Source: Rotaria sordida (lineage: Eukaryota > Rotifera > Eurotatoria > Philodinida > Philodinidae). From it: a stretch of 64,000 nt of DNA. Below the pieces are notes generated by a model, which was not told where the DNA came from, did not search any database, and saw nothing but the letters and a program-made list of their open reading frames with translations. A program made the position numbers and the translations under genes. The stretch lies in the NCBI GenBank assembly GCA_905250125.1, contig CAJNOL010001065.1, forward strand, positions 18,681 through 82,680. Reading direction: 5' to 3'. Position 1 is the first letter of the stretch; every line of letters starts with the position of its first letter. This document shows positions 12,401 to 24,842 of the stretch, in pieces.

Positions 12401-13917
12401 TCATTTCATGAAAATCTTTATAATCAAGTACCACTTGGTCATAAAGAAGGAGAAGTTATGGCTGATCTTATATATAAACATAGTTTATTTGATCGAGCTG
12501 AAACAATTACATTTCAAGGTACATGTCATGTTAGTAAACCATCAGCTAAAGTTACATTAAAAGGTATACCAGCAAATCCAGAAGAATTAGATAATAAATA
12601 TAAAAATAAAGGACCTATACCACAATTTATGAATGAATATGGTTGTATACAAGATCAAGTACGTTATAAAATTCAAGCATCAAAATTAAAATGGTCAAAT
12701 TTAATTATTGGAGAAGTTAATGGTCCATGTATGAGTGGACAATATTATGTAACACCATTAGTTAAAACAAATTTAATACTTGTTGTTATTGAAAATTATT
12801 ATGCTGAACGATCAAAATTATTTTATAATTTTAATTGTAAAATACAACGAAGTATAGTTGATGCTGGAGCATTTCGTATTATAAATGGTACATGTGCACA
12901 TAAAATTGAAAAAATGAGTAGTTTATATGATGAAAAAAAATGTCCAGCATTACAAGATGTTAAAATTGAATGTAAATATAATGGAATAAATAAACGACAA
13001 TTATCATTAGTTTTAGTTTTTTTTGTTATTGTATTTTATAGATTAGACTTTTCTTTTTTTTAAAATAAATAATTAATTTCCGATATGTTAATTGAAGAAT
13101 TATGTGAAAAGCAAAAAAGAGTAAAGTTATCAATAATCAAAACAACTATAAATCACATAACATTCTCATATGATAGCAGACGAAGTAAAAAAAACAAAAA
13201 AGAAACTGAAATGAAATTAAACTTACTTTTCAACAACTTCTCCACGTCTTTCTTTTGCTACCATATCAAGTAATGTTTGCCTTAAATAATCTCTTATAGG
13301 TGTATATCGAACAACATTATCACGAAATAAAATTAAACCCAAATTATAAACAGGTTCAAGTTTTTGTCCACTAACATAAACTCTATCCATATACATAAGT
13401 ATATCACGTATCATAACCATAGCTGTTCGATGATCATTCCAAGCTGCATTAAGTGTTGCTAAAAAATTATTATTTAATGAATCAACAACATCTTGTCTAA
13501 CCTTTAAAGTTTTTACAAAAAAAAAAAAAAAAAACAAAATAAATATTATATAAAAAAAAAAAAAACAATTTTTTTTTCTTTGTGTTTTACTTTTTGCACA
13601 AGATGATCAATAACAACAGTACGTGTACCCGTATAAAGTTTTTCTCCATGTTTATGCAGCACCATAGTATATGCATTACGATAAAGTTCTTCAAAACTTA
13701 AACCACTATTATTCTTTTTTTGAATTTCTTGAATAGCTGTTTTTAATGACGTATTCCATATACCATTAACATAGCGATCGTCTACTGGCGACTAAAAGAA
13801 GAAAAATAAAGATTAAAACAAAATTATGAATTTTTTTAATAAATATTAACATACAAAAAATTGACGAATACGCATTCTTTTATTTTGTTCTTCCACTTTA
13901 ATTGATGTTTTACTCAT
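3409..13917 (-). CDS. CUL3: cullin-3, scaffold of BTB-type E3 ubiquitin ligases
   Basis: There are 13 exons: 13917-13855, 13791-13591, 13501-13227, 8257-8143, 8071-7930, 7876-7641, 6221-6159, 6107-5994, 5920-5642, 5575-5225, 3997-3668, 3601-3495 and 3433-3409. They join to 766 aa against about 768 for human CUL3, with colinear identity throughout, e.g. [53 protein letters not shown] and SGRQLTLQ. The protein bridges BTB-domain substrate receptors (N-terminal cullin repeats) to the RING protein RBX1 (C-terminal cullin homology domain). The neddylation site is intact: Lys710 in IVRIMKTRK matches human Lys712. The last exon encodes only the YVA-type tail in 25 nt. Intron 3 (4969 bp) holds a complete gene on the opposite strand; intron 10 holds a dispersed repeat copy. 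All key regions are present, so the gene looks functional. Confidence 0.97.
3998..5224. other. cullin-3 intron 10
   Basis: A 1.2-kb intron holding one dispersed repeat copy (about 4069-4357). The rest is unassigned AT-rich sequence. An open frame at 4725-4985 (+) has no recognisable domain and is taken as chance. Confidence 0.7.
4069..4357 (+). repeat. dispersed repeat family, copy A
   Basis: Begins near GGAGTGTTGAAGTA and ends near GGATTGTGTGAACAGC. The middle shares TGTGACAG, ATATATCAGTAACATTTTG, AATAAACTACTTCT and AGATAGAATAAAACAATCT, in the same order, with the copies at 36731, 60421 and (inverted) 40531. No coding capacity. The 5' end is less complete than in the copies at 36731 or 41068. 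Confidence 0.75.
6222..7640. other. cullin-3 intron 6 with small inverted repeat
   Basis: A 1.4-kb intron. Around 6867-6962 the sequence AAGATATAAATTTTT is followed about 70 bp later by its inverse AAATTTATATCTTT, making a short fold-back. The flank at about 6975-7060 resembles a stretch in PKMYT1 intron 3 (about 28225-28310), so this is probably an old mobile-element remnant. No gene seen. Confidence 0.5.
8680..8686 (+). promoter_or_regulatory. possible TATA box of the nested VWA/Cache gene
   Basis: TATAAAT lies 44 bp before the ATG at 8730, inside cullin-3 intron 3. A start site about 30 bp downstream would leave a 5' leader of only about 20 nt. In DNA this AT-rich the motif alone is weak evidence. 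Confidence 0.3.
8730..13063 (+). CDS. VWA and Cache domain protein of the alpha2delta/CACHD1 class, nested in cullin-3 intron 3; one frameshift
   Basis: Exons are 8730-10117, 10196-10699, 10753-10955, 11417-11915 and 12012-13063; about 1214 aa once one extra base is discounted. A clear signal peptide ([14 protein letters not shown]) is followed by an alpha2delta-type N-terminal region, a VWA domain with an intact MIDAS (Asp281-Cys-Ser-Glu-Ser, later GGTSEFETA and FITDGQD), and Cache-like parts ([39 protein letters not shown]; second unit [23 protein letters not shown]). A hydrophobic C-terminus ([12 protein letters not shown]) could be a GPI signal or membrane anchor, as in alpha2delta subunits of voltage-gated calcium channels. 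Order and length also fit CACHD1 and the insect VWFA-and-Cache protein. Oddity: the frame changes by one base within T6 (9006-9011) or A9 (9013-9021); removing one T gives [10 protein letters not shown], which matches the family. This may be an assembly indel or a real mutation. Confidence 0.83.
13064..13069 (+). terminator. possible poly(A) signal of the nested VWA/Cache gene
   Basis: AATAAA starts immediately after the TAA stop. Only about 160 bp separate it from cullin-3 exon 3 on the other strand, so the 3' UTR must be short or overlap the cullin-3 exon antisense. Confidence 0.35.
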
Positions 13918-14966
13918 AGTCTATGTGATTGCTAGAAAATAAAGTAATAAAAAAATTCCAAATAAATTTTCGAAATCGAAATCTTTTAATAATACTTAAT
14001 TGTTTTAATCGATAGAATGAAGATTTTTTATTTATTATCACTCAGAATATAAACCAAAGTTTTAATCCGAAGGAACGTTTTTTTTTTTTTTTTATAAGGA
14101 ATCTATTATAATAATTATATAGTAAAAAAGCAGAGATACGTCATTCAAAGTGTGCACACCTCCCACTTGAGTTTTTTTTTTTTCAGACAAAATCTTATTT
14201 TTTATTAAAAACAAAGATCGTAAAGAAAAAACAAAAGGAAGTTCAGTACCCCCCCCACTGTTTTTTTCTCTTCGTGACATTCCGATATAAACCTTTCATA
14301 ATGAGCACTCACTAATATTATCAATACTTTCACTATCAAATTATTTCATATATAGACATAAACTCATACAGTAAAACTTCTCCATAATGAACCTCTTAAA
14401 TATGAGCATACCTCGTTATTCGGAGTAGTAGACGCTTATCTTTGATCTCATAAGCAATTAGAACCTTTGTTATATGAGCAACATATGTTCTATCACTTAC
14501 GTGTAAGGCGAGAAAAAAAATAACATTATGTGTATTCTATCATGATAAACAGCCATGGAACACAGAGGAAAGATAGATAGACTAATCGTAGATATTTAAA
14601 AGAGAAAAAAAAACAATATTATACAACAACAACAATAATGCTTGATATAACATCTCGTCGTTTTCTTTTTGTATTAACACAAGTTGATTTACTTCTGATT
14701 AAAAAAGTTCAATTAGTTAATTGTTGAAAAGAAGAAAAAGATTACCATCTGTAGTCGACAAACGATTGCAAGTGAATATTTATAAATTACATAAAAAAAA
14801 AACTGAAAACCTTCTAATAATAGACAACTCCATAAAGTACACACTTTGTGTCGATTTCAGTGATGCTTATATTAGAGACATTTTACTGTGAGTGTTTACC
14901 AAAATTATATAGGATCAGATCTAACAGATACAATTAATGCATGAGTTATTTCATAATTGAATTTCA

Positions 14967-15474
14967 CAAGAAAATCTCTCCAGGTATCAAATTGTTTTTC
15001 GATCGAGACGATGTTCCTTTTATAAGCACTAGAATGGTTTGGTGTTTTTTTTTTTTGACGTTCATTCTCGAGATATCGAAATTTTACTGGATTAGCCATA
15101 GTTCGAATTTCGACTTCAAATTTTGTACGAATAAAATTCTTAATGAGATTAGTTAATTGTACAACCTAAGTATTTCCTTTCTGAAGATGTAAATGAAATT
15201 TACTTTTACAGATGAGAAAATTTCGAATATTGATTATCTCAGAATAGAAGATATTAGAAAAGCTAAAACTTACACAATCAACTAATTTCATTAAGAACTT
15301 TGTTCATGCAATGTTTGAAATCGAAATTTGAACCATAGTTAACCCAGTAAAATTTCTGTATCTCGAGAACAAAAGTTCGAAAAACTTAATCATTCTAAAT
15401 TTTTCTACTACTCATCCAACAAATATTGTCTCAGTCGAAAAAACGATTTGATACTTCGAGAGAGGTTTTCTCTT
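14967..15474. repeat. old long inverted repeat (fold-back element)
   Basis: The left arm (about 14967-15170) and right arm (about 15258-15474) are reverse complements at roughly 75-80 percent by eye. Matching landmarks include TTCTCGAGATA with its inverse TATCTCGAGAA, AAATTTTACTGG with CCAGTAAAATTT, and GGTATCAAATTG with CGATTTGATAC. The loop is about 90 bp. No protein is encoded. It looks like a decayed MITE-like element. Confidence 0.65.
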
Positions 15475-18400
15475 ATTGGCGAGGTATACTATGTATTTTT
15501 ACAGAAAATTGTACATCAGATAGATGTAAGATAACATTTTTATAAAAATCTTATTGATTTTATTTTTGTAGACACATCAAGCAATAGTTTTATGCTTGAA
15601 AAATCATTTCATTATAGTCGATTGAGACTGACGTAATGCTCGAAGCGACAACTCGTGAAGTGCTGTCACTATCGATTCACGAACATACATTTAAAAATGC
15701 TTAACAAAAAAGGATAAACTGATCAATTTTTTATACATGTCATAGTTCTTTCACTTCAAGAATATCAGACCTGAATGGAGGCGAACCCACCCCTAATCTT
15801 AAAAAATTTTTCTTTTTCTCTAGTGAAGTGCCAATGTTCTATTATTTTTTGTTTAACATCTTCCCCCTCTAATTCAAAACGATTTTCGGACACTCGTTTT
15901 CGTTTAGAAGACTGATTTCATCAGTATCTCGAGCAATAATTAATCAAAATTTTCTATTAACAAATGAGCCAAACGATTTCTTACATCTTCAGCAACGTTT
16001 AATAATCTTTACCTTCTTTTTTTTGTTTGTTGGTCTACCGAGATCAATTTTTACTTTTGCAGGATCAGATTTATCTATTGATAACATATAATACGTTTTA
16101 TCTTTACTAAAAGACAGTCATAGATCTAACGAGTTTACATGTCGATATTCTAATTTTCTCCGTTTGAAGATAACAGAAACACTATAGAAAAAACCTAACA
16201 GTTGTTGATTGATCCAGATAGATACTATTTGATTAATTTTCTTTTCCAAAAAAGTTAGAAAAAGTATCAAATAAGATCTATATATAAGAAAAGAGTTCAA
16301 TTTGTAATTGTCTATGTTTCAATGAAAAATATAAATATTTGAAAAGTTCAATATATTAAGTTTTCTTTTTCATAAATTACCACACAAGAGATATACTCAT
16401 TTCTTAATCTCAATAAATTATTCGAAGACATTTGATTTTTATACATACATATTAAACTATACCAAAAGTTATAAATTTTCTAAAATATTCTACAGAATAA
16501 CTATTATATATGATCGAAAAAAATTATTGTATGCATATGATTAAATCTATAAATTGCTCGACAACTTCGAGTTTTTTGTTATAGAAGAAAAAAATCATCA
16601 TCCTATCGAAATTATATAGAAGATTTTATTTTGAACTTAATAATATACGAGAATACATTTCTTTATTACTTACTCTATTGACAGAGAACCATGCACAGTA
16701 GCACAGTCTAAAAATCAATAACAATAAATATATGATGCAACTAAGAATTCTTCTGATATACATACCAGATCGATATATAGATATATATTTTTTTGTTTTA
16801 ATATTATTAAAATTACTAATTATATCATTTGTCTACATGGAAAATAAATAAATATATTCATATATTATTCGGCGCTCAAAAAATAAGTTGAAAATTGTTT
16901 TTTTTCAATGTCGTACGACTGCTGACAGTAAAACATCTTCATAATAGAACATTAACCAATGAATATTTTAAAGTGTAACAAATTTTAAATTCATAATCTA
17001 TTAATTCATTATTAAATCTTTTAAATTAAAAAAGAATTTCTAAAAAAAATAATATTTAAGTTTTGTTCTTCTATAGATGTCTCTAATGTACATTTTTCAA
17101 TTCTATTGATTGATTTTTTTAAACCAATAATATATTCAATCTTTTGTTCAGACTAAAAGAAAATTTGAAGTTTTGTACGAAAAAAAAAAATATCAACGAT
17201 TAGATTTTTTTTAATAAAATATATAAAAATTTAATAAACTGATGGAATCTTGTTTTAACATTACAAATGGTTAAGATTGATTCAACAAAAAAAAACGGTA
17301 AGAAAAACGTTTTGACAGAAGAGACATCTTTATAAATATAATGAAACCTTTTTTATATTCTTAACTAAAATCAAAATACAAGTGCATGACTTGACGTTTG
17401 AAGTTATGCAATATTCATCGTTAAGGCTTCTCTTTCATTAGAAAATACTCAGTTTTTAGGTAGGTTAATGAACTTCATAAAGTAGATACCTGAAATATAA
17501 GTTGAATACATCGACGAATCAGTCAAGACTACCACAATGTATCAAGTTGAATTTTTTTTTTGATTGAAATCTTGAAGAAAATCATATCATGAAATCAAAT
17601 AAATACATATTAGATTATTTCGCCTGAACGAATCATTCATTTAAGTCTCTTGTAGTTGATGTTTGGAGTTGATTTGAATTTATGCACGTAAACAAAAAAC
17701 AAAGTCAATCACAATTGACAATGTCACCATTAGAAGTACAAAAACAAGTAAGAGACAGCTGGTTTCACAAGCCTCAAGGCTTGCAATTTTTGTTGAATCA
17801 AGAACTGTTATTTTTTCTTCGAGATTCTTTACTTCCTGTTGGATGAATCTCTGTATTCAAAGAAAACGGATAACGTCACAAAAGTCACGTACACCCTCTC
17901 GAGATTCTGGGAGGCAAAATGCAACTTAAAGGACGTCATTATCAAAAGTATTTCTGCTATTTTTAAGCGTATCTATACTAATTAACTGATAGAAGCAAAA
18001 GTTTTGCATTTTATTTTGTTTCTTAAGTATCTCAATATCGAAGCATTAGATCGATGAAAATTTTCTTCTGAAAGATAGTTTAAGATTTCTTCTATAACCT
18101 TTTTGTTTAAAAAATATTTTACTTTAGATATATCTGTTTTATATTGACTGTCTTAAAAATCAACATGAAATTTCGATTGATTTCACAAGATATAAACATT
18201 CTTTTTTTGTGCCATCTTAGAAAAAAAAAATCATTGAATTGATGTTAACTTCAAATGATTATTTTTGAACTTTAACGTATGATAATATTTTATTATTCTT
18301 AAGTAAATTAAATCTTTTTCTTTTCAAAACTATAATCAATAGAGTTTTTGAATGAACTATTTACAATTCAAAATTCTCTTTTATTAGAAAAATATATTGT

Positions 18401-18889
18401 AAATACAAAAATTTTGTAAGAAAATTTCATCAATTAGCTCTCTACAATACTTCTACGTTAGACCAATAGAAAAAATAAAATTAATGAAAAAGAGTTCTTT
18501 TTAATACCATTCGTTCTATATGCAGACTTTCAATTCTTAGATTGAAGAAATTTTAAAAAAGTAAAAAGTTTGTATTAAAGTGTAAATATTTAAGTAATAT
18601 CTATTTATGATATTAATAAAGATATACATTTAACAATTATATATATATATACAAACTTCAATGATGATATTCAATCAAAAAAGTCTGTCTAATATATATC
18701 TATTAATTTTAAAATATCATTATCTTATCTCTACTAGTTTTTATTTCTTATTATTCAATTTATTGACTTTAAAAGACTATTTATTGTCCCTAGTGAAAAT
18801 GTGACATATGTATTTGTTTTATATGTAATGTCATGTTTATTAACAATCAATTGTAGTAAAAAATTTCTTTAGTTATTTTATTATAGAAT

Positions 18890-18893
<4 letters not shown>

Positions 18894-18922
<29 letters not shown>
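18894..18922. repeat. (TA)n microsatellite
   Basis: Uninterrupted alternating AT of about 29 bp. Confidence 0.9.
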
Positions 18923-18927
<5 letters not shown>

Positions 18928-20222
18928 GTCTTTTCTTTCTTTCGTTTTATTGTTATATAATTTACTTCATAATAAAAGGAGTGTCATGGTCGGTTGATTA
19001 ATAAATGAATAGGTCGTTTATTGAGTATATCAATGCTGATTATTTAACGACACTTATGTCATTATTCATTGTCAAATGTATTGTTTTATTTGATACGAAC
19101 AATTTTGATTAGTGATAATCATCTTTATAGTAGGTTTTATTCAATATATTTCACATGAGAAATTAATAGAAATAGATTATACATTAATTTACGTTATTGT
19201 TAATGTGCTGTTCATACCGTCAAACACAACCTGTAGTAACAAGAATGAGTGAGAAATAAAAAAAAAAGAAAAGAGTAATGGCGGAAGAGCGCAAGTGGGT
19301 GTTTAGACGAAGAAGAAAAAAAAAGAAAACTGTCTGTCGTCACAGAAAAATCATATAAGTAAAAAAAAAAAGATAAGAAAAAGGAAAGAGAGGAGAGATG
19401 ATAAGTTCAGGACCTATCGTTCGCATCGATCTATTCTCACGAGAAAAAAAACGAAGAGTCAAGTGTGTAGAGTGGAAATGCGTGGTCTCACTCTATTCCT
19501 CAAGGTTGCTGTCGTCATCATTGGTCCTATTAAAAAAGAAAGTCAATATATTTGTCTTACATTTTCTTCTTTTCTCATTCTATTCACAATAAATACACAA
19601 GAATTTTCTTCATAAATAAAAAAACAATCGATATCTTTTCAATTAGATATGAATTTGTTTGACGATACATATGTTTATCAAAAAGTAGAATGATGCGCAG
19701 TAGTAATGACAGTAACTTTTTGTCATTATCAATTGAGTATGCGTTTCAGCATGCCTACCTGCCTACGTCATTTGTTCGAAATCAGTGAAGCATAATACAT
19801 ACGGAGAAGGTGTCTCTTTTCTTTTCTGCCCCCGTCGTCCTAGTCGTTACCGTCTTTTCTTCTTCTTCGTCTTCTTCGTTTTCTCGAAGAAAAAACATTA
19901 CACGACGATGATAATAATAACTATGAATAGTGAGTATTGATACAAGGGTTTTAAAAGAAAGAAAAAACATAGATCATTGTTTATAATAGTTAAAAAAGAA
20001 GAAATTATATGAATTAGACTATATTTTATTGACAAATTATAATATAAAAATAGCGTAGTTAGTTTCTTAAGAGGTTTTTTTTGCTTTATATTCAAGTATG
20101 TCGCTTTTATTACGTGCGCTTTGACAAATAGTGGCATGCTGCCTGTTTGTTTTCTTCTCTCTGTAATGCGTCTCTTTCTTGCTTTCTTTTTCTTTTCTCA
20201 TATGCTCTCTACTCATTCTCGA

Positions 20223-20243
20223 TCTCTCTCTCTCTCTCTCTCT
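20223..20243. repeat. (CT)n microsatellite
   Basis: Uninterrupted CT dinucleotides, within a wider pyrimidine-rich zone upstream of BCL9. Confidence 0.9.
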
Positions 20244-22175
20244 TTCTCTCTTCATTCTTTTGTTGTAACGAACACACCGTGGCAGCAAAAAGTTCTACGT
20301 ATTATTAACACATCACCCTTTCTTATTCTTCTTCTTCTTTTTTTTCCTGTCCGTGCGTGTATGTGTGTAAGGCGGTTTTTTTTCTTCTGTCATCAACATT
20401 GTTTGAACTACGTTGCTGCTTATTCGATGGTAAGAGACAATTTCTTTCTTGTTTATGAATGAATGAATGAATAGACAGGGGAGAAAAAAAGTCCAAATGA
20501 GAACAAATAAATGTATGTATGTGTGTGCACATAAGTTTTTTTTTTAAACATTTATTCATAGAAAAAAAAAAAAGAAGAAAAAAACTTCTATTCTTGACAC
20601 AACAGGTCAGACTGGTTCTGAAATATTATGTATCATTTTGTTTACATACGAGGTGTTGGTATTAAATTTCTTCTTTTCTGTCTCATAGTATAGATAGATA
20701 GATCTTTTACAATACAATGTTCATCGTGTTGTTTCGATATACAGTATGTATCAAATAATGTTTATACTAATTCTAGTTCATAATCGATCATCATGTTTGA
20801 TGATGCCTACTTGATCTACTTTTCTTATCCACTATTTCTAACACTCGAACAAGCACGTTATTGTGTCGTTACAGTCTAAAGCAACAAGTATTGTCGTTCT
20901 TGTATTGTCACTAGAGGCGAACATTTTTTTTTCTCCACTTTTTTTCTGTTTGAACCATCATATATATCAACAAAGTGCTCTTGCTTGGTCAACTATGCTC
21001 GCTATGTGTTTCTCCCTCTCTCTCTTGCGCTACACACCTTAGGGAGTATGTCGATATCTCATTGTCATTTCATGCTTGCATGCATTGAGAACGCAAGCGT
21101 AAGATGCACGTTCGGAAATGAACATGTTATTAAAGAAAAGAAAATTTTTTTTTCTTTTTTTTTCACTGTTGAACAGCTAGTTAGTCATTCAACACTAGAC
21201 TTTTTACACTTTAATACATCCATTCATTCCAAAAAAAAAAAAAAAAAAAAGAAAAAAATAAACTATATACAATAACGACTACGATGACGACTGTTTTACT
21301 GTGATGTAGTAGTATGCATTTTTTCTTTCTTTTCTGTCTTTCGTTTTTTTTTTCTTCTTTTCTCTCTTTGTTTCATTTGATTATTCTACAGTACTGTCAG
21401 TAGTACTGCTTCTATTACTCTAGAAAGAAAAAAAGCTTCATGATGAGAATAGAGAAGAAGAAGAAGAAGAAGGAGAATGTTTTCCATCTTTTGCTCTTTC
21501 GCGTTCGGTACTGCACTATCGGTTCTTTGTCTAAGCAGAAAAAAGAAGCAACAAGAACGATAAAAGAAAAAAAAACTGAAGGGAAATAGAGACATCTTAG
21601 CGCGCGAGTGGGAACGAGCGTAGTAGGCCATAGTAGAGATGTTGTTTTTTACGCATCTGTTATTGTTGTTGTTATTCTTGTTCGTCTTTCACATGATGTA
21701 GAACGCATCGATGCTGTTTCTTCTTCTTCTTCTTTACTATTCGTATAATATGCTCGGAGCAAGAATGATGTTCAACGCACTCGTGCACACACGCGCTCGT
21801 TTGTCTTCTCTTCTCTTTTTCTTTTCAGTTTGAACAGTTTGTTAGATGTAGTTGCCAATCGAGCACGATGAATGGAAGAAGAAGAAGACAGAAAGAGAGA
21901 GGGAATATACTATCGGACGGCGGATTGAACGTAAGAGAGAGGGAGAGAAAGAACCAAGCCGTTATTTGTTCTTTTTTGACATTTTTCTCCTCCTCCTCCT
22001 CCCATGATGTGTATGTACGTGAACGTGTCGCGAGTGTGCGCACTTTGGCTTGTTTGACGTCAAAAATGAATAAAGAAAAAAAAAAGAAATCCGACAATAT
22101 GTTATCTTCTTTAAAAAAGAAAAAGAAAACTTCATTTCAGATCGAATATTTAATAAATGTAGATGATCAACGCGA

Positions 22176-24803
22176 ATGAAAAACAACGTCAAACGAGCCA
22201 AATCGGCCGCATCGATTCCAATAATTGCTGCTCAACAACAACGACAACAATCGTCTGTTGACAATAGTGGTATGTATTATTTTTTCTTTTTATTGTATAT
22301 AAAAAAAAAAAATTTTTTCTTTTAAAATTCATTATGATGTATATTAATTAGTTTTATAGTTAATAATGGGATGGAAAGTGGAACATTACCGCCAGCAACA
22401 ATGTTATTACATACAAACGATTCTCATCAACAAATATCTTCATCAGATTCTCCAATGAATCAATATTCTGATATATATTTAACAAGACAATCAATACAAA
22501 CAAATAATAAAACAAATAAAAGAAAATTAGATGAACTTATTGATTCATCATCAACAGATTTTGATTCATTATCATCTTTAAAACCACAAAAAACTGAACA
22601 AATTGATTCAGAACGATCAATTAGTAGAACAGGAACACGTTAGTAAAATTCAAAAAACAAAAACAAAAACACAAATTTTCAATTGATAATCTTGTCTTAT
22701 TTTGTTTTAGCTTTATCAAATGGTCCACCACGTTCTTTAACACCATCACGTAATAATAATGATATTGGTCAAGTATCATATGATTTTGCTCCGCCAAATC
22801 ATAATACTTGTAGTACAACACCAAATTCATTATTACTTACACGACAAACTCCACCACCACCATCTTTACAACAACAATCATTACCTCCATCACTACCACC
22901 ATCAGCATATATGTCTATGTCACCACGTAATCAATATACAATAACCAGTGATAGTCCATATTTACAAACAAATAATCAAGTGTTTGTATTTACAACACAA
23001 TTAGCTAATGAAGCAGCTGAATCTGTATTAAAAAATGAACATCCTAATATAATTGAATATCATAAATCATTACCAAGTACAACTCAATATATCACAGTAA
23101 GTTTAAATTTTTATAAACCATTAACAATAGAATAAACAGAAAAGCAAAAAAAAAGAAAGAAACCAAATTGTCATTGTAAATGTTTAAAACAAAACAAGCA
23201 AAACTCAAGGGAAATGTTTGTAATTGAGTAGACGAAAAAAAAAAAGAAGAAAAAGGATACGAGAACTATTAGAAATCCCATTGGAATCTCATATAGTCAA
23301 TAGATTTTATTATTCTTATTATTTTTATTTTTTGTATGAGTAGTCTTTCTCAAATAACAATCATAATTCATCACTCGGTGGTCCTCTAATGCATATGAAT
23401 TTACCACCCGGATGTCATTCGCCTCGTACTATGCAAATGATGATGCCTGGTCCACCACATCATAATCCTCATATGCCACTTCATAATGGTGGTGGTGGTG
23501 GTCCACCACCGAATTGGCCACCACATCCACATTTTCATCAACAACAACCACCATTCGGACGTTTAACGCCTGGACCTGGTGGTTTACCTCCACCAAATCA
23601 TCTTTTACCACCAGGTGCACTTATGATGAATGGTTCACCACCACCTGGTATGCGTATGGGTGGTATGCCATCAATGCCTGGTATGATTCAACCACCATCA
23701 GATGGTATTGAAAATTTAACACCTGAACGAGCGATACATCGAAAAAATCAATTAGATAAAATACAAGAAATAAAAACAAAAATTACAGGTGGACGTGGTC
23801 GTGGTGGAAGAGCTAAAGCTAATGCAGCAGCAGCAGCTGCAGCTGCTAATGCTAATATGCCACCATCAATGAATGGTGGTCCACTTGATCCACATCAACA
23901 ACAAATGATGATGATGAACAGTCCACACAGTGTTGGTCCACCACACCATATGATGGGTATTGGACCTCCACCACCACATATGTTACCACCAGGTATGCGA
24001 GGACCTGATGGAATGATGATTGATATGAATGGTCAACCATTACCACCACCACCACATGGATATATGAATGGACCAATTCCACCAGGTTTTCATGGACAAT
24101 TTGGACCAGGTCCAAATGATCCATATGGACAATTACCTTCACAATCACAAGCTGTAAGAGAGTGGAATAAAATGCAAATGGAACATCTTGAAGGTAAAGC
24201 TCAACAAATGCGTGGACAACCACCACCATATTCATCAGCATCACCATCATCATTAACACCTCCTATAGCAACAACATCAACAGGAGGTAAATTACTTTCA
24301 CCTAGAATGGAACCGTCCACAATACCACGTTTATATAAAGTTGGTCAACCAGAAAAATTTATTCCAGATTCATTGCCATCATCAGCTAATAAAAAATTAT
24401 GTGGTAATATTGGTGAAGTACAATTAACATCATCACCAACACAAATGGATTATGATGAATTTGGTAATTTTTTTTTTGAAATTTTATAACCAAATTGTTT
24501 TTTTCTTATTCTTTAGGTATGGAAGGTGAAGAATTAATAATAACAAGACATTTAAATCGAGCTTATCGATCAGGTAATGGAACAAATGGTGGTGGTGGTC
24601 CATCATCATCTTCATCATGTAAAGATGAACCAATGACACCATTATCACGTTCAACTTCAACACCAAATAATAATTCAAATACTTTATCATTTGGACAACA
24701 ACAACAACAATCATCCGGTTCAACAACACCTACGCAGCATTCTCAAGGTATAACACCACAAAGTGTTCCAGCTGTATCACCACGTTCATCAAAATTAACA
24801 ACA

Positions 24804-24842
<39 letters not shown>

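Larger units (their letters stand above)
13918..22175. other. 8.3-kb non-coding interval between divergent CUL3 and BCL9
   Basis: No gene supported. It holds a long degenerate inverted repeat (14967-15474), a (TA)n tract (18894-18922), a (CT)n tract (20223-20243) and an A19 run near 21231. From about 19250 to 22150 it becomes rich in strand-asymmetric CT and GA tracts, probably promoter or 5' UTR of BCL9. Open frames here (e.g. 20121-20462, 21868-22179) are low-complexity Phe/Ser/Leu or Lys/Arg strings without domains. A C8 run lies near 14250. Confidence 0.6.

Noticed and set aside
19398..22179. Many overlapping open frames between CUL3 and BCL9
   Set aside because: They are composed of homopolymer-derived Phe, Lys, Ser, Leu and Arg runs on both strands, with no domain and no splice pattern.
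23429..24259. Minus-strand frames rich in Val/His/Asp across BCL9
   Set aside because: They are mirror frames of the CCA/CAT-rich BCL9 coding sequence.
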